Below the pieces are notes generated by a model that did not search any database, was not told the DNA's origin, and saw nothing but the letters and a program-made list of their open reading frames with translations. Below, in pieces: positions 11,338 to 23,803 of a DNA stretch of 64,000 nucleotides. The stretch lies in NCBI GenBank assembly GCA_022495995.1, contig JAFEMH010000077.1:496001-560000 (forward strand), in the 5' to 3' direction. This stretch comes from Adenophora triphylla var. japonica (taxonomy: Eukaryota > Streptophyta > Magnoliopsida > Asterales > Campanulaceae). Made by a program: the position numbers and the translations under genes. How positions within the stretch are numbered: the first letter of the stretch is position 1; each line of letters starts with the position of its first letter.

Positions 11338-11570
11338 CACTACTAGAAACAGGGCGTTTACCGACGGACTTTTACCGACGGACACAGTCCGTCGGTAATA
11401 CCGACGGAAATGAAACGTTTACCGACGGAAATTAATTTCATTTCACCGGGAAATTTTTTTTTAAAATTTTCGTTTAGTCCGTCGGTAATGGAATTAATTC
11501 AGTCGGTAATGCCAACGGTCTTTGTCCGTCGGTGATTCCGACGGATATTTCCGTCGGTAATTAGCCCTAT
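11338..11570. repeat. CACTA left terminus and subterminal repeats
   Basis: After the TIR, the motif ttaccgacgga or its complement tccgtcggtaa recurs in both orientations (about 11358-11410, 11417-11427, 11478-11490, 11525-11562). In En/Spm such motifs bind the TnpA-type protein. Confidence 0.85.
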
Positions 11571-11694
11571 ATATACAACCTTTTCCCCTTCCCAACCATT
11601 TACGCGTTTATTCATTTAGGGAATAAACGCAAACAACGCCGATCCCAGTCGCCGAGTCTTCGCCGTTCGCCGCCGTTCGCCGTCGCAGGTTAGT

Positions 11695-11760
11695 AATCTC
11701 TCACTCGCTTTCTCTCTCTCTCTCTCTCACCCGCTTTCTCTCTCTCTCTCATTAGTCCGT
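11695..11760. repeat. CT-rich microsatellite
   Basis: Runs of tctctctc interrupted by acccgctt lie in what is probably the 5' untranslated region of the CACTA transcript. Confidence 0.8.
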
Positions 11761-12359
11761 CCCAGTCGCGTATAGTCCCGTCCCCGTATCGCCGCCGTCT
11801 CCTAGCACCGCCGCTGACTACTCCTTTTCAAGGAAGCAAAGGTAAGTCCATATTTTTTGTTTGATTTTATGAATTTTGGTTTGATTTTTAACAATTTTCG
11901 TTTGATTTTATGAATTTTTTTTATTAGTGATGCTCCATCAAAAATGTTATAATTAAATTTTCGGTTCAACATGGTTATTTAGAGGGGTGGAAATCAAATA
12001 TGATAGTGTCCTCGTGAGCACTGTTCAAACTTATTGAATTTATTTTGTGCACTTTTCAAACTTATTTTCGGATATGTATTTGTGCCCTCAACATACTTCT
12101 ATTGAATTTTGTTTGGTGTTCTTTATTTTTTGATTGGTATTTGTAAGAACCCTAATTTGTTTTTGATTCTAATGTTCATGATTATTGATTGGTATTTGTG
12201 TGAATTTTCAAATATTTGAATGTTTGATGCTTGATTGGTCCTCCGATTTAGGTTGTTTGCATTTTGTAACTAGTTTATCAAGCTGGGTTTTGGAAGTGGC
12301 TCTTCATTATACCTAATTGGTAGTTAATTAGGCTTTAAATAGATTGAGGTGCAACTCTA

Positions 12360-12702
12360 TTTAAAATATAAATAAGATGAGAGCCTTTTTCACCCACAGC
12401 TATCAAAATTCGTCTTCTTTGATCAAGAAAGACAGAGCAAACAAGTTCATTACCGTTTGAGCAAAGGATTTTCTGTTTAATAAGAGTTTTTACAGTTTCA
12501 CTGTCCTCTTTCTCTCTAAGGATCTCAAACATCACTTGAGATCCTTAGAGAGGAGGACAGTGAAACTGAAAAAAATTCTTATTAAACAGAAAATCCTTTA
12601 CTCAAACGGCAATGAACTTGTTTGCTCTGTCTTTCTTGGTCTAAGATGAGATTGGGTTTTGATAGTTGTGGATGAGAACGACTCTTATCTTGTTTATAAA
12701 TG
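12360..12702. repeat. Long inverted repeat (hairpin) within the CACTA element
   Basis: The left arm (12360-12528) pairs with the right arm (12536-12702) around a 7-base loop (12529-12535). The inner roughly 120 bases pair almost perfectly; the outer 45 are looser. Matching blocks include agaaagacagagcaaacaag, aaaggattttctgtttaata and cagtttcactgtcct. On the minus strand the left arm is an open frame of 66 codons that I do not recognise, so a captured gene fragment duplicated in reverse is possible. Confidence 0.9.
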
Positions 12703-12744
12703 TTAATTTAATTCATCATTGTAAAATTTCAAATTTTATAATAA

Positions 12745-13990
12745 AGAATTAATATTTCAAATTATTCACAATATTAATAATTTAAAAAATATGATAGATG
12801 TGTGTGTTAATTCATTATTGTAAAATTATGCATTTTACGGTAATGAAAAAAAATTAATGGTACGACGTGACGTTGTGACGGTTGAAACACAAAAGCTTAG
12901 AAACTCGTTTAAGAATCTTTAACTTATCATGTTGAGGTCAACATGTAGTCATCGATTCTTAAATTGTCCGTGTGGACAGTCTTGAAATGCACGATTATAT
13001 GTTTTGTAAATATCATCATTGTCTATTAAAATTGCTTGAATAGTCGATAGTTGAGATATTTCGGTTGCATTAATCCTATTGTTCTCTGAGTGTATACTAG
13101 ACATATATGGTTGATTACACTGTCGATTCTAATCGATAGTGTTTGATTGACCTAGTCTACGTCGTGCACTTGGAGACCATGGGGTTATGCTGCCGAAATT
13201 TCTTGATTTTCGATTATAAAGCAATTAGACAAGGTGATATTTGCAATTCATATGTGTATTTCGGGATAGGATAGAAGCCAACCCAATTCTAAACCTAATG
13301 GACATGAATTGTCCTTTCATCATAGGGAATGATATACTTTACAACAAAGAATTAAATATTAATATTTAAAATTATTCAAAATATTATGATAGATGTGTGT
13401 GTTAATTCATTATTGTAAAATTATGCATTTTACGGTAATGAATAAAAATTAATGTTACGACGTGACGTTGTGACGGTTGAAACACAAAAGCTTAGAAATC
13501 CGTTTAAGAATCTTTAACTTATCATGTTGAGGTCAACATGTAGTCATCGATTCTTAAATTGTCTGTGTGGACAGTCTTGAAATGCACGATTATATGATTT
13601 GTAAATATCATCATTGTCTATTAAAATTGCTTGAATAGTCGATAGTTGAGATATTTCGGTTGCATTAATCCTATTGTTCTCTGAGTGTATACTAGACATA
13701 TATGGTTGATTACACACTGTCGATTCTAATCGATAGTGTTTGATTGACCTAGTCTACGTCGTGCACTTGGAGACCATGGGGTTATGCTGCCGAAATTTCT
13801 TGATTTTCGATTATAAAGCAAGTAGACTAGGTGATATTTGCAATTCATACGTGTATTTCGGGATGGGATAGAAGCCAACCCAATTCTAAACCTAATGGAC
13901 ATGAATTGTCCTTTCATCAAAGGGAATGATATACTTTACAACAAAGAATTAAATATTAATATTCAAAATATTAATAATTAAAAAAATGTG
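12745..13990. repeat. 594-bp tandem duplication in the CACTA element
   Basis: The block starting tatgatagatgtgtg at 12789 recurs at 13383, 594 bases on, and the two copies are nearly identical through acatgaattgtcctttcatca. A third partial copy starts near 13930 and jumps to agccaacccc, an internal deletion. The block has no recognisable coding content. Confidence 0.9.
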
Positions 13991-14122
13991 ATAGATGTGT
14001 GCGATAGAAGCCAACCCCAATTCTAAACCTAAAGAAACATGTCTTGTTGCTTTTAAGTTTGTAATCCAAATTTAGGGAATTGTAATGCGTTAATTACATC
14101 TAAACTGCTAATACATTATGAA

Positions 14123-17100
14123 ATGCAGGAGTTAATTATGTCTGGAGAAGATAGTAGTTGGATGGATAATCGTAGTAATCCCGGTAGAAGGGGTGTCAGA
14201 CCTCAATTCTTAGAAGGTTTAGAACATTTCGTGGAGTTTGCTAGAGCGCATCCCCAGTGCATGCGTGGTGATAAGATTAGGTGTCCTTGTAAAAAGTGTA
14301 AGAATAGAAAATATCTGAGTGTTGGATGGGTAAAGAAACATGTTTTAGAGGCAGGGTTTGTTGATGGTTACAAGGTATGGGTAGCGCACGGGGAGCGTTA
14401 TGTGGTTGAAACAAGTGTTCGCAGTAATCCTACTGTATCAAGTGGTCCGCCAAGGGAACCTGAACATTTGATTGATGAAGAGGAGCCGTCTGTCGGTTTG
14501 GATGATATGGTTCGAAATGCGGCTGGCCCAGAGTTTGATTGGAGCCCTAATCCAATAGAGGCACCAAATCCCGTTGCAAAGAAGTTTATGGATTTAATGG
14601 ACTCTGCAAATGAGAAAATTCATCCTGGTGCAAAGGCTACAGTGTTAGAGCAAGTGACTGAGCTTCTAACTATCAAGGCTGATACAAATATGAGCCAGCA
14701 TACTCACGATCGTATAATGTCATGGGGACAACGGATGCTACCCGAAGAAAATAATATGGTTCACAATTTTTATGAGACGAAAAAGTTGGTGGGACAGATC
14801 GGTCTTGGGTATGTTAAAATTGATGCTTGCAAGAATCAGTGCATGCTTTTTTATAAAGAAAATGAGGGCCTCGATACATGTTCAATATGTGGACTTAGTA
14901 GGTATAAGCCACAACGCCGTGGTAGTGCCAAGCACAAGAAAAACGTGCCTCGGGCGCAGTTACGTTATATGTCGCTAATTCCCAGGTTGCAACGAATTTA
15001 CGCATTGAAAGAAAGCTCAGAAGCCATGCGTTGGCACAAAGAGTGTCCTCGTGAAGAGGGTGTGATGACTCATCCTTCTGACGGTGAAGCATGGAAACAT
15101 TTTGATGCCACTTACCCCGATTTTGCTGCGGATCCTAGAAACATAAGGTCGGGATATGTACGAGATGGGTTTTCTCCATTTGGACCAGGGCAAAATCTTA
15201 TTCATGTTGGCTGTTATAGTCACAAAGTATAATCTTCCCCGTGGTTATGTATGACTCGATCCTTATATGTATTTGAGTTTGTTCATTCCCGGCCTTCGAA
15301 TCCAGGCACAAACATTGATGTGTATCTTCGACCTCTGATGGATGAACTCAAACAGCTGTGGAATGATGGTGTCCAGACATGGGATGCTTTCAAGTTGCAA
15401 AATTTTAACATGAGGACTGCAGTGATGTGGACAATTAATGACTTTCCTGCTTATGGTATGATGTCGGGATGGAGCACACATGGGAGATTGGCCTGTCCGT
15501 ATTGTATGGAAAATACAGATGCATTCACACTTCAGCATTACAAGAAGCAGTGTTGGTTTGATTGCCACAGACGGTTTCTTCCTAGTGACCATCCATTTCG
15601 TAAACAGAGGAATGCTTTCACCAAAAATAGAGTTGAGCATCGGGGCCCCCTCCTCGTCTGAGTGGGGAGGATATTTTTGAGCAGTGTCCGAGGTGTCCGA
15701 TGTCGGGTGGGGAAAGATGTTTTCAAAGGATAGACCAGACGGATTTGGTAAAGACCATAACCGGATTAAAAAGAGTATATTTTGGGAGTTACCTTATTGG
15801 AAGACGAACTTGATAAGACATAACCTTGATGTCATGCATATTGAAAAAAATGTGTTTGAAAATATTTTCAATACAGTGATGGGTTTTAAGGCCTCAACGA
15901 AGGACACAGACAAGGGTCGGCTAGACCTTGAAGCGATTTGCAATCGTAAAGATCTCAACATTACTAAAGTTAATGAAAAAGATTTCAAACCAAATGCTCC
16001 CTTTGTTACGTCAGAGAGGATAAGCAACGTGTTCTGCAGTGGTTGAAAGATTTGAAACTTCCCGATGGGTATGCATCTAATATTGGCAACTGTGTGAATG
16101 TGGAAGAAGGGACGGTATATGGGTTGAAAAGTCATGATTGTCACGTATTATTGGATAGGTTGCTACCCATTGCATTTAGAGACATTCTCCCTAATGAAAT
16201 ATGGGTTGCCCTAACAGAATTGAGTGAATTCTTGAGCATTGACTTCCAAAGCACTCTTCGTGTTGAGGATATGAAAAGACTCGAAGAGAGCATTGTGGTG
16301 ACAATATGCAAGCTTGAAAAGATATTTCCGCCATCTTTCTTTGATTCAATGGAGCATTTACCAATTCACCTAGCTTATGAAGCTAGAGATGGAGGACCTG
16401 TTCAGTATAGATGGATGTATCCATTTGAACAATTTTTGGGGAGTTTGAAAAAGAAAATGAGCAATAGAGCAAAAGTTGAGGCATCTATGTCTGAATCAGT
16501 GATTGTCGACGAAATTGTGTCGTTTGTTTCAACATATTTTTCACCCAGACATTGAGACAAGGTTCAATAAAGTGGGACGCAATTATGATGGGGGAGTCAC
16601 TGATCCTGATAGAAAAATTTCAGTTTTTTCTTCTCCTGGTCGATTCCTTGGCAATAGAAAGTGCACGCGCATGCTAAGCAGAAAAGAATTAGAAGCGGCT
16701 AAACTCTATATTCTCCTAAACTGTGCTGAGGTCGAGGACTACTTGAAGTAAGCATTCTTCATTTGTTATTAAGTAATGTTAATCCTAATAACTTTAATAC
16801 GAACTAAGCAACTTTATGTTCTCCTTGAATGCAGTATGTTCGAAGAACAGGCTGGAGACATTACGCCTGAATTGATTTCAATAAGGACAGACAACGAATT
16901 TCCCTCCTGGTTTAATAATTATGTAAATGCCAATTCATTAATTCAATGTTTTTAATAGAATTTGAATTATGAGTTTTTTTACTATCTATGTGTTTTTATT
17001 TAGATTTTGAACAACCTTGGAGATGCAAAAGCTGCGAGATTACAAGCATTAGCACACGGTCCGTCCTTAAGAGTGAATGTATATAAGGGATATTTTGTCA

Positions 17101-17783
17101 ATGGCTACGTATTCCACACCGAAGAATATGGCCAAACGAAATCAACTTGGAATAGAGGGGTCAATCTCAAGGGAAATCTCGATTATTATGGCGTATTGAA
17201 AGAAGTTATTGAATTGGAGTACTTGCTTGGAAATTCTGTAGTTCTTTTCAATTGTGAGTGGCGGGACGCTGAGCGAGGCATTACAAAACATGGCACTTTT
17301 GATCTCGTTGACTTAAAGCATTCTTCTAGGCATAATGGTGATGATGTGTTCATTTTTGCATCTCAAGCACAACAGGTGTATATGACCCCCTACCCCCGTC
17401 GACGAAGAGAGTCTAGCGGATGGTGGGCCGTATGGAAAACCAAAGCAAGAAGCACTTTTGATATACCATTGCGTGCAAAAACGTCTACTTCAAATATTGA
17501 TTCATCATTAAATGATTGTTATCAGGAAGAGAAAATGCCTATACCTCCGATTATTTCCTTGAATGATAATGTCGAGGATGAAGCATTAATGGCCGAAAAC
17601 ACCCGTCCACTAGGGAAGGAAGTCACTTTCAATGAAATCGATGATGACAATGTGGAGGATGAGGAAGGAGAAGGGTATATATCTGGGTCCGATGATGAAG
17701 ATGAGGAAGAAGACGACGACGAGGAAACTAGTGAAGAAGAAATTGAATTTTGTAGTGATAGTGATCAAGATTGTAGTGAATGA
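14123..17783 (+). pseudogene. CACTA Tnp2-type transposase, broken
   Basis: The N-terminus (14123-15232) has the plant transposon-associated domain with C-P-C-x2-C-x-N-R..LS and a downstream CSICGLSRYK motif. The transposase core follows at 15251-15661 (INDFPAYGMMSGWSTHG, LACPYC, RRFLPSDH) and 15684-16046 (LPYWKTNLIRHNLDVMHIEK). A DUF4218-type region follows at 16043-16555 (HLPIHLAYEARDGGPVQYRW) and, after a probable intron at about 16751-17006, a DUF4216-type region at 17007-17783 with an acidic Asp/Glu tail. In En/Spm this protein binds the TIRs and cuts. At least three breaks are visible: a pair of near-compensating shifts around 15205-15240, one near 15660-15690 and one near 16040. It is probably inactive unless some are splice sites. 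Confidence 0.85.
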
Positions 17784-17974
17784 ATCAGTTTAGTTTTAAT
17801 TCAGATAATGTTTTGTATATAATGTTTACATTTTATATCACTTATCACTGTAATATTTTATCTATCTCATGATTTTCAATTTTACTTGGTTACTCTTTAT
17901 ATGCTATGTAATATTTAAATTTTGTTCTACTTGATAATATTTTCTGTCTACATATATAATATACTAGTTTAGAT

Positions 17975-18335
17975 ATGTCGGGTCGAGGTGGCAATCGTTC
18001 AAAGAGAGGGAAGGTTGCGGGTTTTGTCCATCGTCTTGTTTTACCAAGGACGGGAGGGAGGGGATCTACTTCTGGTTCTGGACGTAGTGAACCATCCGGG
18101 CGGGTTAATTTGGACGCAATTATTAATGAGGAAGGAAAAATGAAAATATCTATCTCTCCCAGTGGCCAGTAAGTATCATTTAATTGTAAATGTCATATAT
18201 ATAATGTTTACATTTTATTATTGTCTTTTTATTTGTATATATATTGATATATTGTTTTTTAATTAATATCTTGATAGGTTTATACATGCATGGTGGTGGT
18301 AGCGGTAGCAGCAGCGGCAGCGCTCGTGGTTGTTA
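17975..18335 (+). CDS. Small Gly/Arg/Ser-rich ORF of the CACTA element
   Basis: An ATG at 17975 opens a 65-codon frame with RGGNRSKRGK and a GSGRSEPSGR stretch. It may splice at the cag/taagta site near 18171 to ttgatag near 18277, followed by a Gly/Ser-rich end (ggtggtggtagcggtagc). It lies after the transposase, where CACTA elements often carry a second gene. I do not recognise a domain, and it could be a truncated second gene or chance. Confidence 0.3.
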
Positions 18336-18384
18336 AACATGAATTTTAATTGACATGTAATTAAACAAACAAACAAACATATGT

Positions 18385-18550
18385 AGTTTCTCTTTCCCTT
18401 TCCCCTTTTCCCCGGCCTTTCCCCGGCCGTTTCTCCTTCCCTTTTCCCCTTTCCCCGTTTCCCCTTTCCCCTTTCCCTTTCCCCCTTTCCCCGGCCGTTT
18501 CCCCTTTCCCCTTTCCCCGGCCGTTTCCCCTTTCCCCTTCCCCTATCGCT
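18385..18550. repeat. Pyrimidine-rich low-complexity tract with ccggccgtttcc
   Basis: This is an array of cccctttcccctttcc interrupted four times by ccccggccgttt. It has a strong strand asymmetry (C/T on plus). It yields only spurious Gly/Lys/Arg frames on the minus strand. Confidence 0.8.
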
Positions 18551-18717
18551 TGATTTGGACAAACATATGTATTTTATTTGATGTACAAGCGAAACAGGTT
18601 GTTTGTGTGTGTTTGTAGTTTGTAATTGTATTTGTTTAAAACAGGTTGTTTGAACAGGTTTACAGCCTTTTACAGGTGGTTTAATAATAAAACAGAATTT
18701 TTTTAAAAAAATCTGGC

Positions 18718-19224
18718 CAGATTACCGACGGAAATTTCCGTCGGTAAATTAATAAAAAAAAAAATTCTAATTTCCGGCAGAAATATCCGTCGGAAAATAA
18801 TAAAAAATTAAAAAAATAAAACTCATTACCGACGGACATATCCGTCGGTTTAGGGTTTATATTTCCGACGGACATATCCGACGGTAAATATTATGGTTTC
18901 CGACGGTTATAACCGTCGGTAATAGGTTTTATTTATATTTTTTTTAATATTTACCGACGGATATTTCCATCGGTAACCTCCGGCTATTGCTCCGGTTAAC
19001 CGGCCGGCGTATCTCATTTCCGACGGACGTTTTCCGGCGGAATTTTAGATTTTTCGGCGGACAATCCGCCGGAAATACCGGCGGAATTTGTCCGTCGGTA
19101 TTACCAACCAATTATTTTCGACGGAACCCGACGGACGAATTCCGTCGGTAATATCCATTTACCGACGGATAGGTGGATTTACCGACGGAAATTTCCGTCG
19201 GTAAAAGGCCTGTTTCTAGTAGTG
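18718..19224. repeat. CACTA right terminus and subterminal repeats
   Basis: About fifteen copies of ccgacgga, tccgtcgg or tccgacgg occur in direct and inverted pairs with AT-rich spacers. The region ends in the TIR at 19224. The array is denser than at the left end, as in other CACTA elements. Confidence 0.88.
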
Positions 19225-19227
19225 ATC

Positions 19228-21910
19228 GTTGGATCGAGCTCAAATTTGGTGAGCAAGTTCTAAACTCATATAACAAAAATCTGGATGGTGGAGATCGAAA
19301 TCTTTTATGTGGAGATGAAGATAAAAATTTCGGAACAGAACAATTTAGAAAAAATAAATTGAACATATAATGAACTAACGGAAGAACATCAAGGATGTTG
19401 CGACGATTGTGTAAAATAGTTGTGGCGATGCCACTTCTAGTGTTTATACAATGGGTGATATATCTCTTATGGTTCATGAGATCATAGTGAGATAAATCGA
19501 AAAGTTCGTAGGAACTAAATTGAGAAATTGAACGTTGAAAGATGTAGTTTTTAACGTTCTTATGGTTCATAAGAATCATAGTGAGAAAAATTGAATAGTT
19601 CGTTGGAACTATGTTGAGAAGATGAACGTTAAAATATATAGTCTTTAACGTTGCATTTTATCAATAATGTATTGACAAAGATGATAGGGCTTCTTGAAAG
19701 GAGTTGTTAAATCATATTATTGTCATTAGTGACAAAGTCACAAAGATAAAAACAATAGAGCTTCTTGAAAGAAGTTGCTGAATTCTATTATTATGAACAT
19801 TGACAAATGTCACAAGAACTAAATCTATAGGGCTTCTTGGAAGAAGTTGTTAAAACCTATTGGGGGAATATGTGACTAATGTCATAAAGATAAAAACAAT
19901 AAGACTTCTTGAAGGAAGTTGTTAAATCTTATTGTTGTTGATGATGACAAATAACACAAAATATTTAGAATGAGAACTTTTGAAAGAAATTGTGTATTTT
20001 GTAAATGAGAATGTGACTTTCTCTAATTTAGAGGTGCTCCAAGATGAGACCTTTAAAGTTTTGGAATAATTAACCTTCAACTATAATTTCATTAAGAAAT
20101 TTAGAGGTTTATAAATATGAGTGCTTTTAAGAAATAAATTGTGTTAATTCTCCTATTGAATTAGCAATTTATTCTTGGAGTTAATTCTCTAATTAAGTTA
20201 GAGAGTTATATTTGTAACAACAAAGTTATAATTTTTGAAAATTAAAGCCAATGTTTGGTTTGTGTGGAGACAAATCTCTAATGGAATGTGGTTGTTCCAA
20301 GTATTTCGGATCACCATAATGAGAAGTTAGAAAATTTTGTTGGCCTCGACTTTAAGTGATGACAACAAAATATGTTCTACTTGACCACCCTGAACTTACA
20401 GATGTTTCTTATGGATGATCCTACAAAGTTGGGTGAAAATGAGATGTATGTTCAAGCCGTGAGTGCGGTTGAAGCATGCGAATTTTCTTTATCGGAACTA
20501 TATATACTTAATGAATTGTCGGATTCATTATAAAACGTATATAGTACCAAGAAAATTGCAAAACATTTGTGAGAGTCGTTGGACTATAAATATAAAAAAT
20601 CATATGGAAGAAGTGGAAATAGTCTTCCATGAAAACCATGTCGAATGGATAGTATTGAGTGAAATTCTCAAGTGATGACAATAATTGAGAAATTACTTTT
20701 CACTTGAAAATATTTTAAAATCACCTTAAACATAAATGAATGAAAATGAATGTTGAGGTGTGTGCTATTCGTCTTTGTGTTGGAAAATAGAATAGAACTT
20801 TGGAAAAAAAGTTGTCTAACATTTCTTGTGGCGAAAGCAAATGTGAGTAAGCATGCCGAAATGCTTAGTACAAAGACAAAGTTGGTCAAACTTGTTTGAA
20901 ATGTCAAACTTGTGTGAAAAGTCAAGTCAAACGTGTTTAAAAAGCCAAACTTGTTTGAAAAAGTCAAGCATATACCTTGTGTCTTGGAGACAAATATGTG
21001 TTTGAAGTTTTAATCAAGGCATATTGATGCTTGAGATGTGAATATTATTCACTAGATAATGGTAAAATATAAGTTTTTACCCTTAACATTGCTTGCTAAA
21101 AAGTAAAATGTTGAATCTTATCTCGTTAAAGAAAAAGTTGAAAATCAACTTAATAAAGATGTAGTGATAAAAACAACTAAATGTAGTTTGTGTGTAAGTT
21201 ATACTAAATACTCCCTCCGTCCCACTTCAAGGTTCCACCTTTCCTTTTTGGTCCGTCCCACTTCAAGGTTCTCTTCCTTAAATGGAAAGTTTTCCATATA
21301 TTTATACCCTTATCATCTCCATATATTTACAAAAAAAACCATTCTCTCTCCTATTCCCTACTACACATTTCATATATTAACTTACTATTCCTCTCACTCA
21401 TTCTCTCTCCTATTAAATATTTTTAACTTTTACATTCTCTCTCCTATTTCCTACCACACATTTAACTTTTACATTCCCTCTCCTCAAATTTCCTACCCAT
21501 TTTAATTAAATTTCTTAAAAAGCGTGTCCACACCAAGGTGAAACCTTGGTGTGGGACGGAGGGAGTACTATTGATTGCATATGTGTTGGGTATGCTTACA
21601 ATAGTTGTGATTATAGAATTCTTGTTTATGAATTCAAGATTCAATAATGGAATCATGAAGCGCTTCTTTCTTTAAGAATATGTTTCCTTATAAATTAAAA
21701 GATGAGGCAAACTCATTTAAACGGATTCATGATTCAATAAAAAAAAAAGAAACTTATCATGAGAAAATGATAAAGAAGAGGCATGACCTCGACATAGAAA
21801 ATGAGGTAGGATAAGAAAATTCTATGGCCCGAATTTTTTAACCTCCATGCTATAAAGTGAATCACAAAGTTATAAAGACATTGGGCTCTTTGGAAGGATC
21901 TTTGTGAAAA
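19228..21910 (+). mobile_element. Degraded copia interior (gag to integrase region)
   Basis: This stretch is the AT-rich internal sequence of the copia element. It has a series of diverged repeats of gggcttcttg(g)aaagaagttgttaaa near 19688, 19770, 19830 and 19908. I cannot recover Gag, protease or integrase motifs by eye. Apart from the Stowaway insertion I see nothing else in it. Confidence 0.5.
21211..21565. mobile_element. Stowaway-type MITE (355 bp)
   Basis: The TIRs are ctccctccgtcccact and gtgggacggagggag, flanked by TA duplications (21209-21210 and 21566-21567). The next 10 or more bases inward also pair (tcaaggtt...aaccttgg). It is inserted in the copia interior. A related, 3'-truncated copy starts at 56816. 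Confidence 0.92.
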
Positions 21911-23250
21911 GAGGTTATTAAAAGTGAGATTGATTCAATCTTAGAAAATCATACTTGAAAACTAGTGGATTTACCTGCGAGTAGTAAATCACTAGCATAT
22001 AAGTGAATTTTCAAAAAGAAAATGAAGATCGATGGAGCAATCAATAAGTACATGGCTAGACTTGTAATTGAGGATTACAAGAAAAATGAAGACCTTGATT
22101 ACTTTTATACTTATTCTCTCATCACGAGAATAAAGAGTTGTATTTGCAATTGTTGTATAGCAGAATTTGAAATATATCAAATGGATGTAAATAACTTTTC
22201 TATATGTCAATTTAGAAGAGAAAATTTACATAGAACAACCCGGGGGTTTTGTTGTACATGGGTAATGAAACAAAGTGTCCACAATGTACATCATGATCAA
22301 ATGGTGTTAATAATGAAAATTGACATTATTGCTAATTTTGGGACTACTCCGAAAATGTGGGGGTGAGTATACTTTGGAAAATAATTACCTTTTGGAAAAG
22401 TTTTCCCAAGAAAACAATGAGATGTCCATATGAAATATGGAAACGTAGGTCTACGTACACTTGTGAATGTGGGCGTGCTTCGCAAAGTAGAAAGTCCAAT
22501 TACCAAAGAATTGAAATTGGTCAATAAATGGTGGATTATGTTTCAAGAGTTATGTTTATAACAATTGTGCATATTGGTTTGTTTTATATGATTCAATAAG
22601 TTTGAATATATATAAAAATCAGAAGAAAATAAAATCAATGGAAATCAAGTATTGATGTCAAATTCATGGAAGTGAATAAATGATTTTTTGAATGAAATAG
22701 ATCAAAGTGTTGAAACGGTTCATGAAATGGAACCTAGAAGAAAATGTGCTAGTTTGTAAAGTCATTGTATGACTTGAGATAAGTACAAAGAGGACATCAA
22801 AGGTTTGATTGTGTGGATTTAAATAAGAGTGACTACATCACTTTGTTAATTAAATCCAAAATACGATATGTTAACTAAGAAAAATTCTAGTCAATTTGAT
22901 CCGTTGATTCAAATTCAAGAAAAACTAATGGACTCGTTGTTAAACAAGTCATTAGGTGGATATTCTTGAATTTTTTGAAAGGATCAATATGGAATAGCTG
23001 GGATTTAAATGAATTCGAGTTAATAATTATCAAATGGATAAAGCTTGTGTTAGCAAGATGGTATATTGCTAAAGTCAATTTATGATTGAAAAGACATATA
23101 TGTCTAAGACATAATACCATAAGACAACTACTCTCAACTAATTTGACTATGTGAGGTCAAATGATAAACGGATCAGTTAACCAATGGGTTAAATCGAGAG
23201 TTAGTTGTAAATTCGGAGGGGAATGGGACTTGAGCCTCTTAAAAGTTAAA
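21911..23250 (+). pseudogene. copia reverse transcriptase / RNase H remnant
   Basis: From 21911 the frame reads EVIKSEIDSILENHT, then KLVDLP, and on into KIDGAINKYMARLVIEDYKK and LDYFYTYSLITRIKS (22022-22140), the start of the Ty1/copia reverse transcriptase. Two Trp codons appear as TGA near 21955 and 22005. After frameshifts, HICLRHNTIRQLLS near 23095 is the end of copia RNase H. Nothing here could make an active enzyme. Confidence 0.8.
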
Positions 23251-23803
23251 CACAGCGGAAAATCCAATCTAGATGACTAGAGATCCCAAGAACTAGATTC
23301 AATGGGACCACCTAACTATTAAAAGACTTGTAGCGTCACTGTGGGGGAATTAGCCCCAAGTTCATTCCTATTAGTGACATCCTGAAAGGACAAGGATAAG
23401 CATATGGCTTTTAATGATTCTTACGCGTTGAAGATTCAAGCGGGGTAATATGGGTTACCTTTAAGAAATCACCTATGTGAGAGAGAAGTGGGGCCGCTTC
23501 GAGGAGAATTGTGTGAGACTCAATTCTTAGAACCTCTCACATAACTAGGCAAAATGTTCAGGGCCATGAATGAACATAGCTATGAGAATTGAACTATGTT
23601 AGGACGATACTTGTGTCAAGCATATGATCAGCTACACAAAAAGCATAACGATTCAAGGACATCGCGTCTATCGACTTGCGAGTAGAGTAAATATGCTTGT
23701 ACGAGCGAAGGTTCAATGGGAATTCCCACACCTATCGTATGCAAGTTTTCGTCTGTGGGACTCTATCACCAAACTCATCATCAATTTCCTTCATGTGGGA
23801 GAT

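Larger units (their letters stand above)
11338..19224 (+). mobile_element. CACTA (En/Spm-type) DNA transposon
   Basis: The ends are inverted repeats: CACTACTAGAAACAGG at 11338 and cctgtttctagtagtg ending at 19224. A 3-base duplication, atc, flanks it (11335-11337 and 19225-19227). Subterminal regions are crowded with ccgacggaaatttccgtcgg-type motifs. It encodes a broken Tnp2-type transposase (14.1-17.8 kb) and a small second frame near 18 kb. It also has a long hairpin and a 594-base tandem duplication upstream of the transposase. It lies inside the copia leader. Confidence 0.95.

Noticed and set aside
18263..18562. Gly/Lys/Arg-rich minus-strand frame that looks like an RGG protein
   Set aside because: It is the complement of a C/T-rich low-complexity tract inside the CACTA element.
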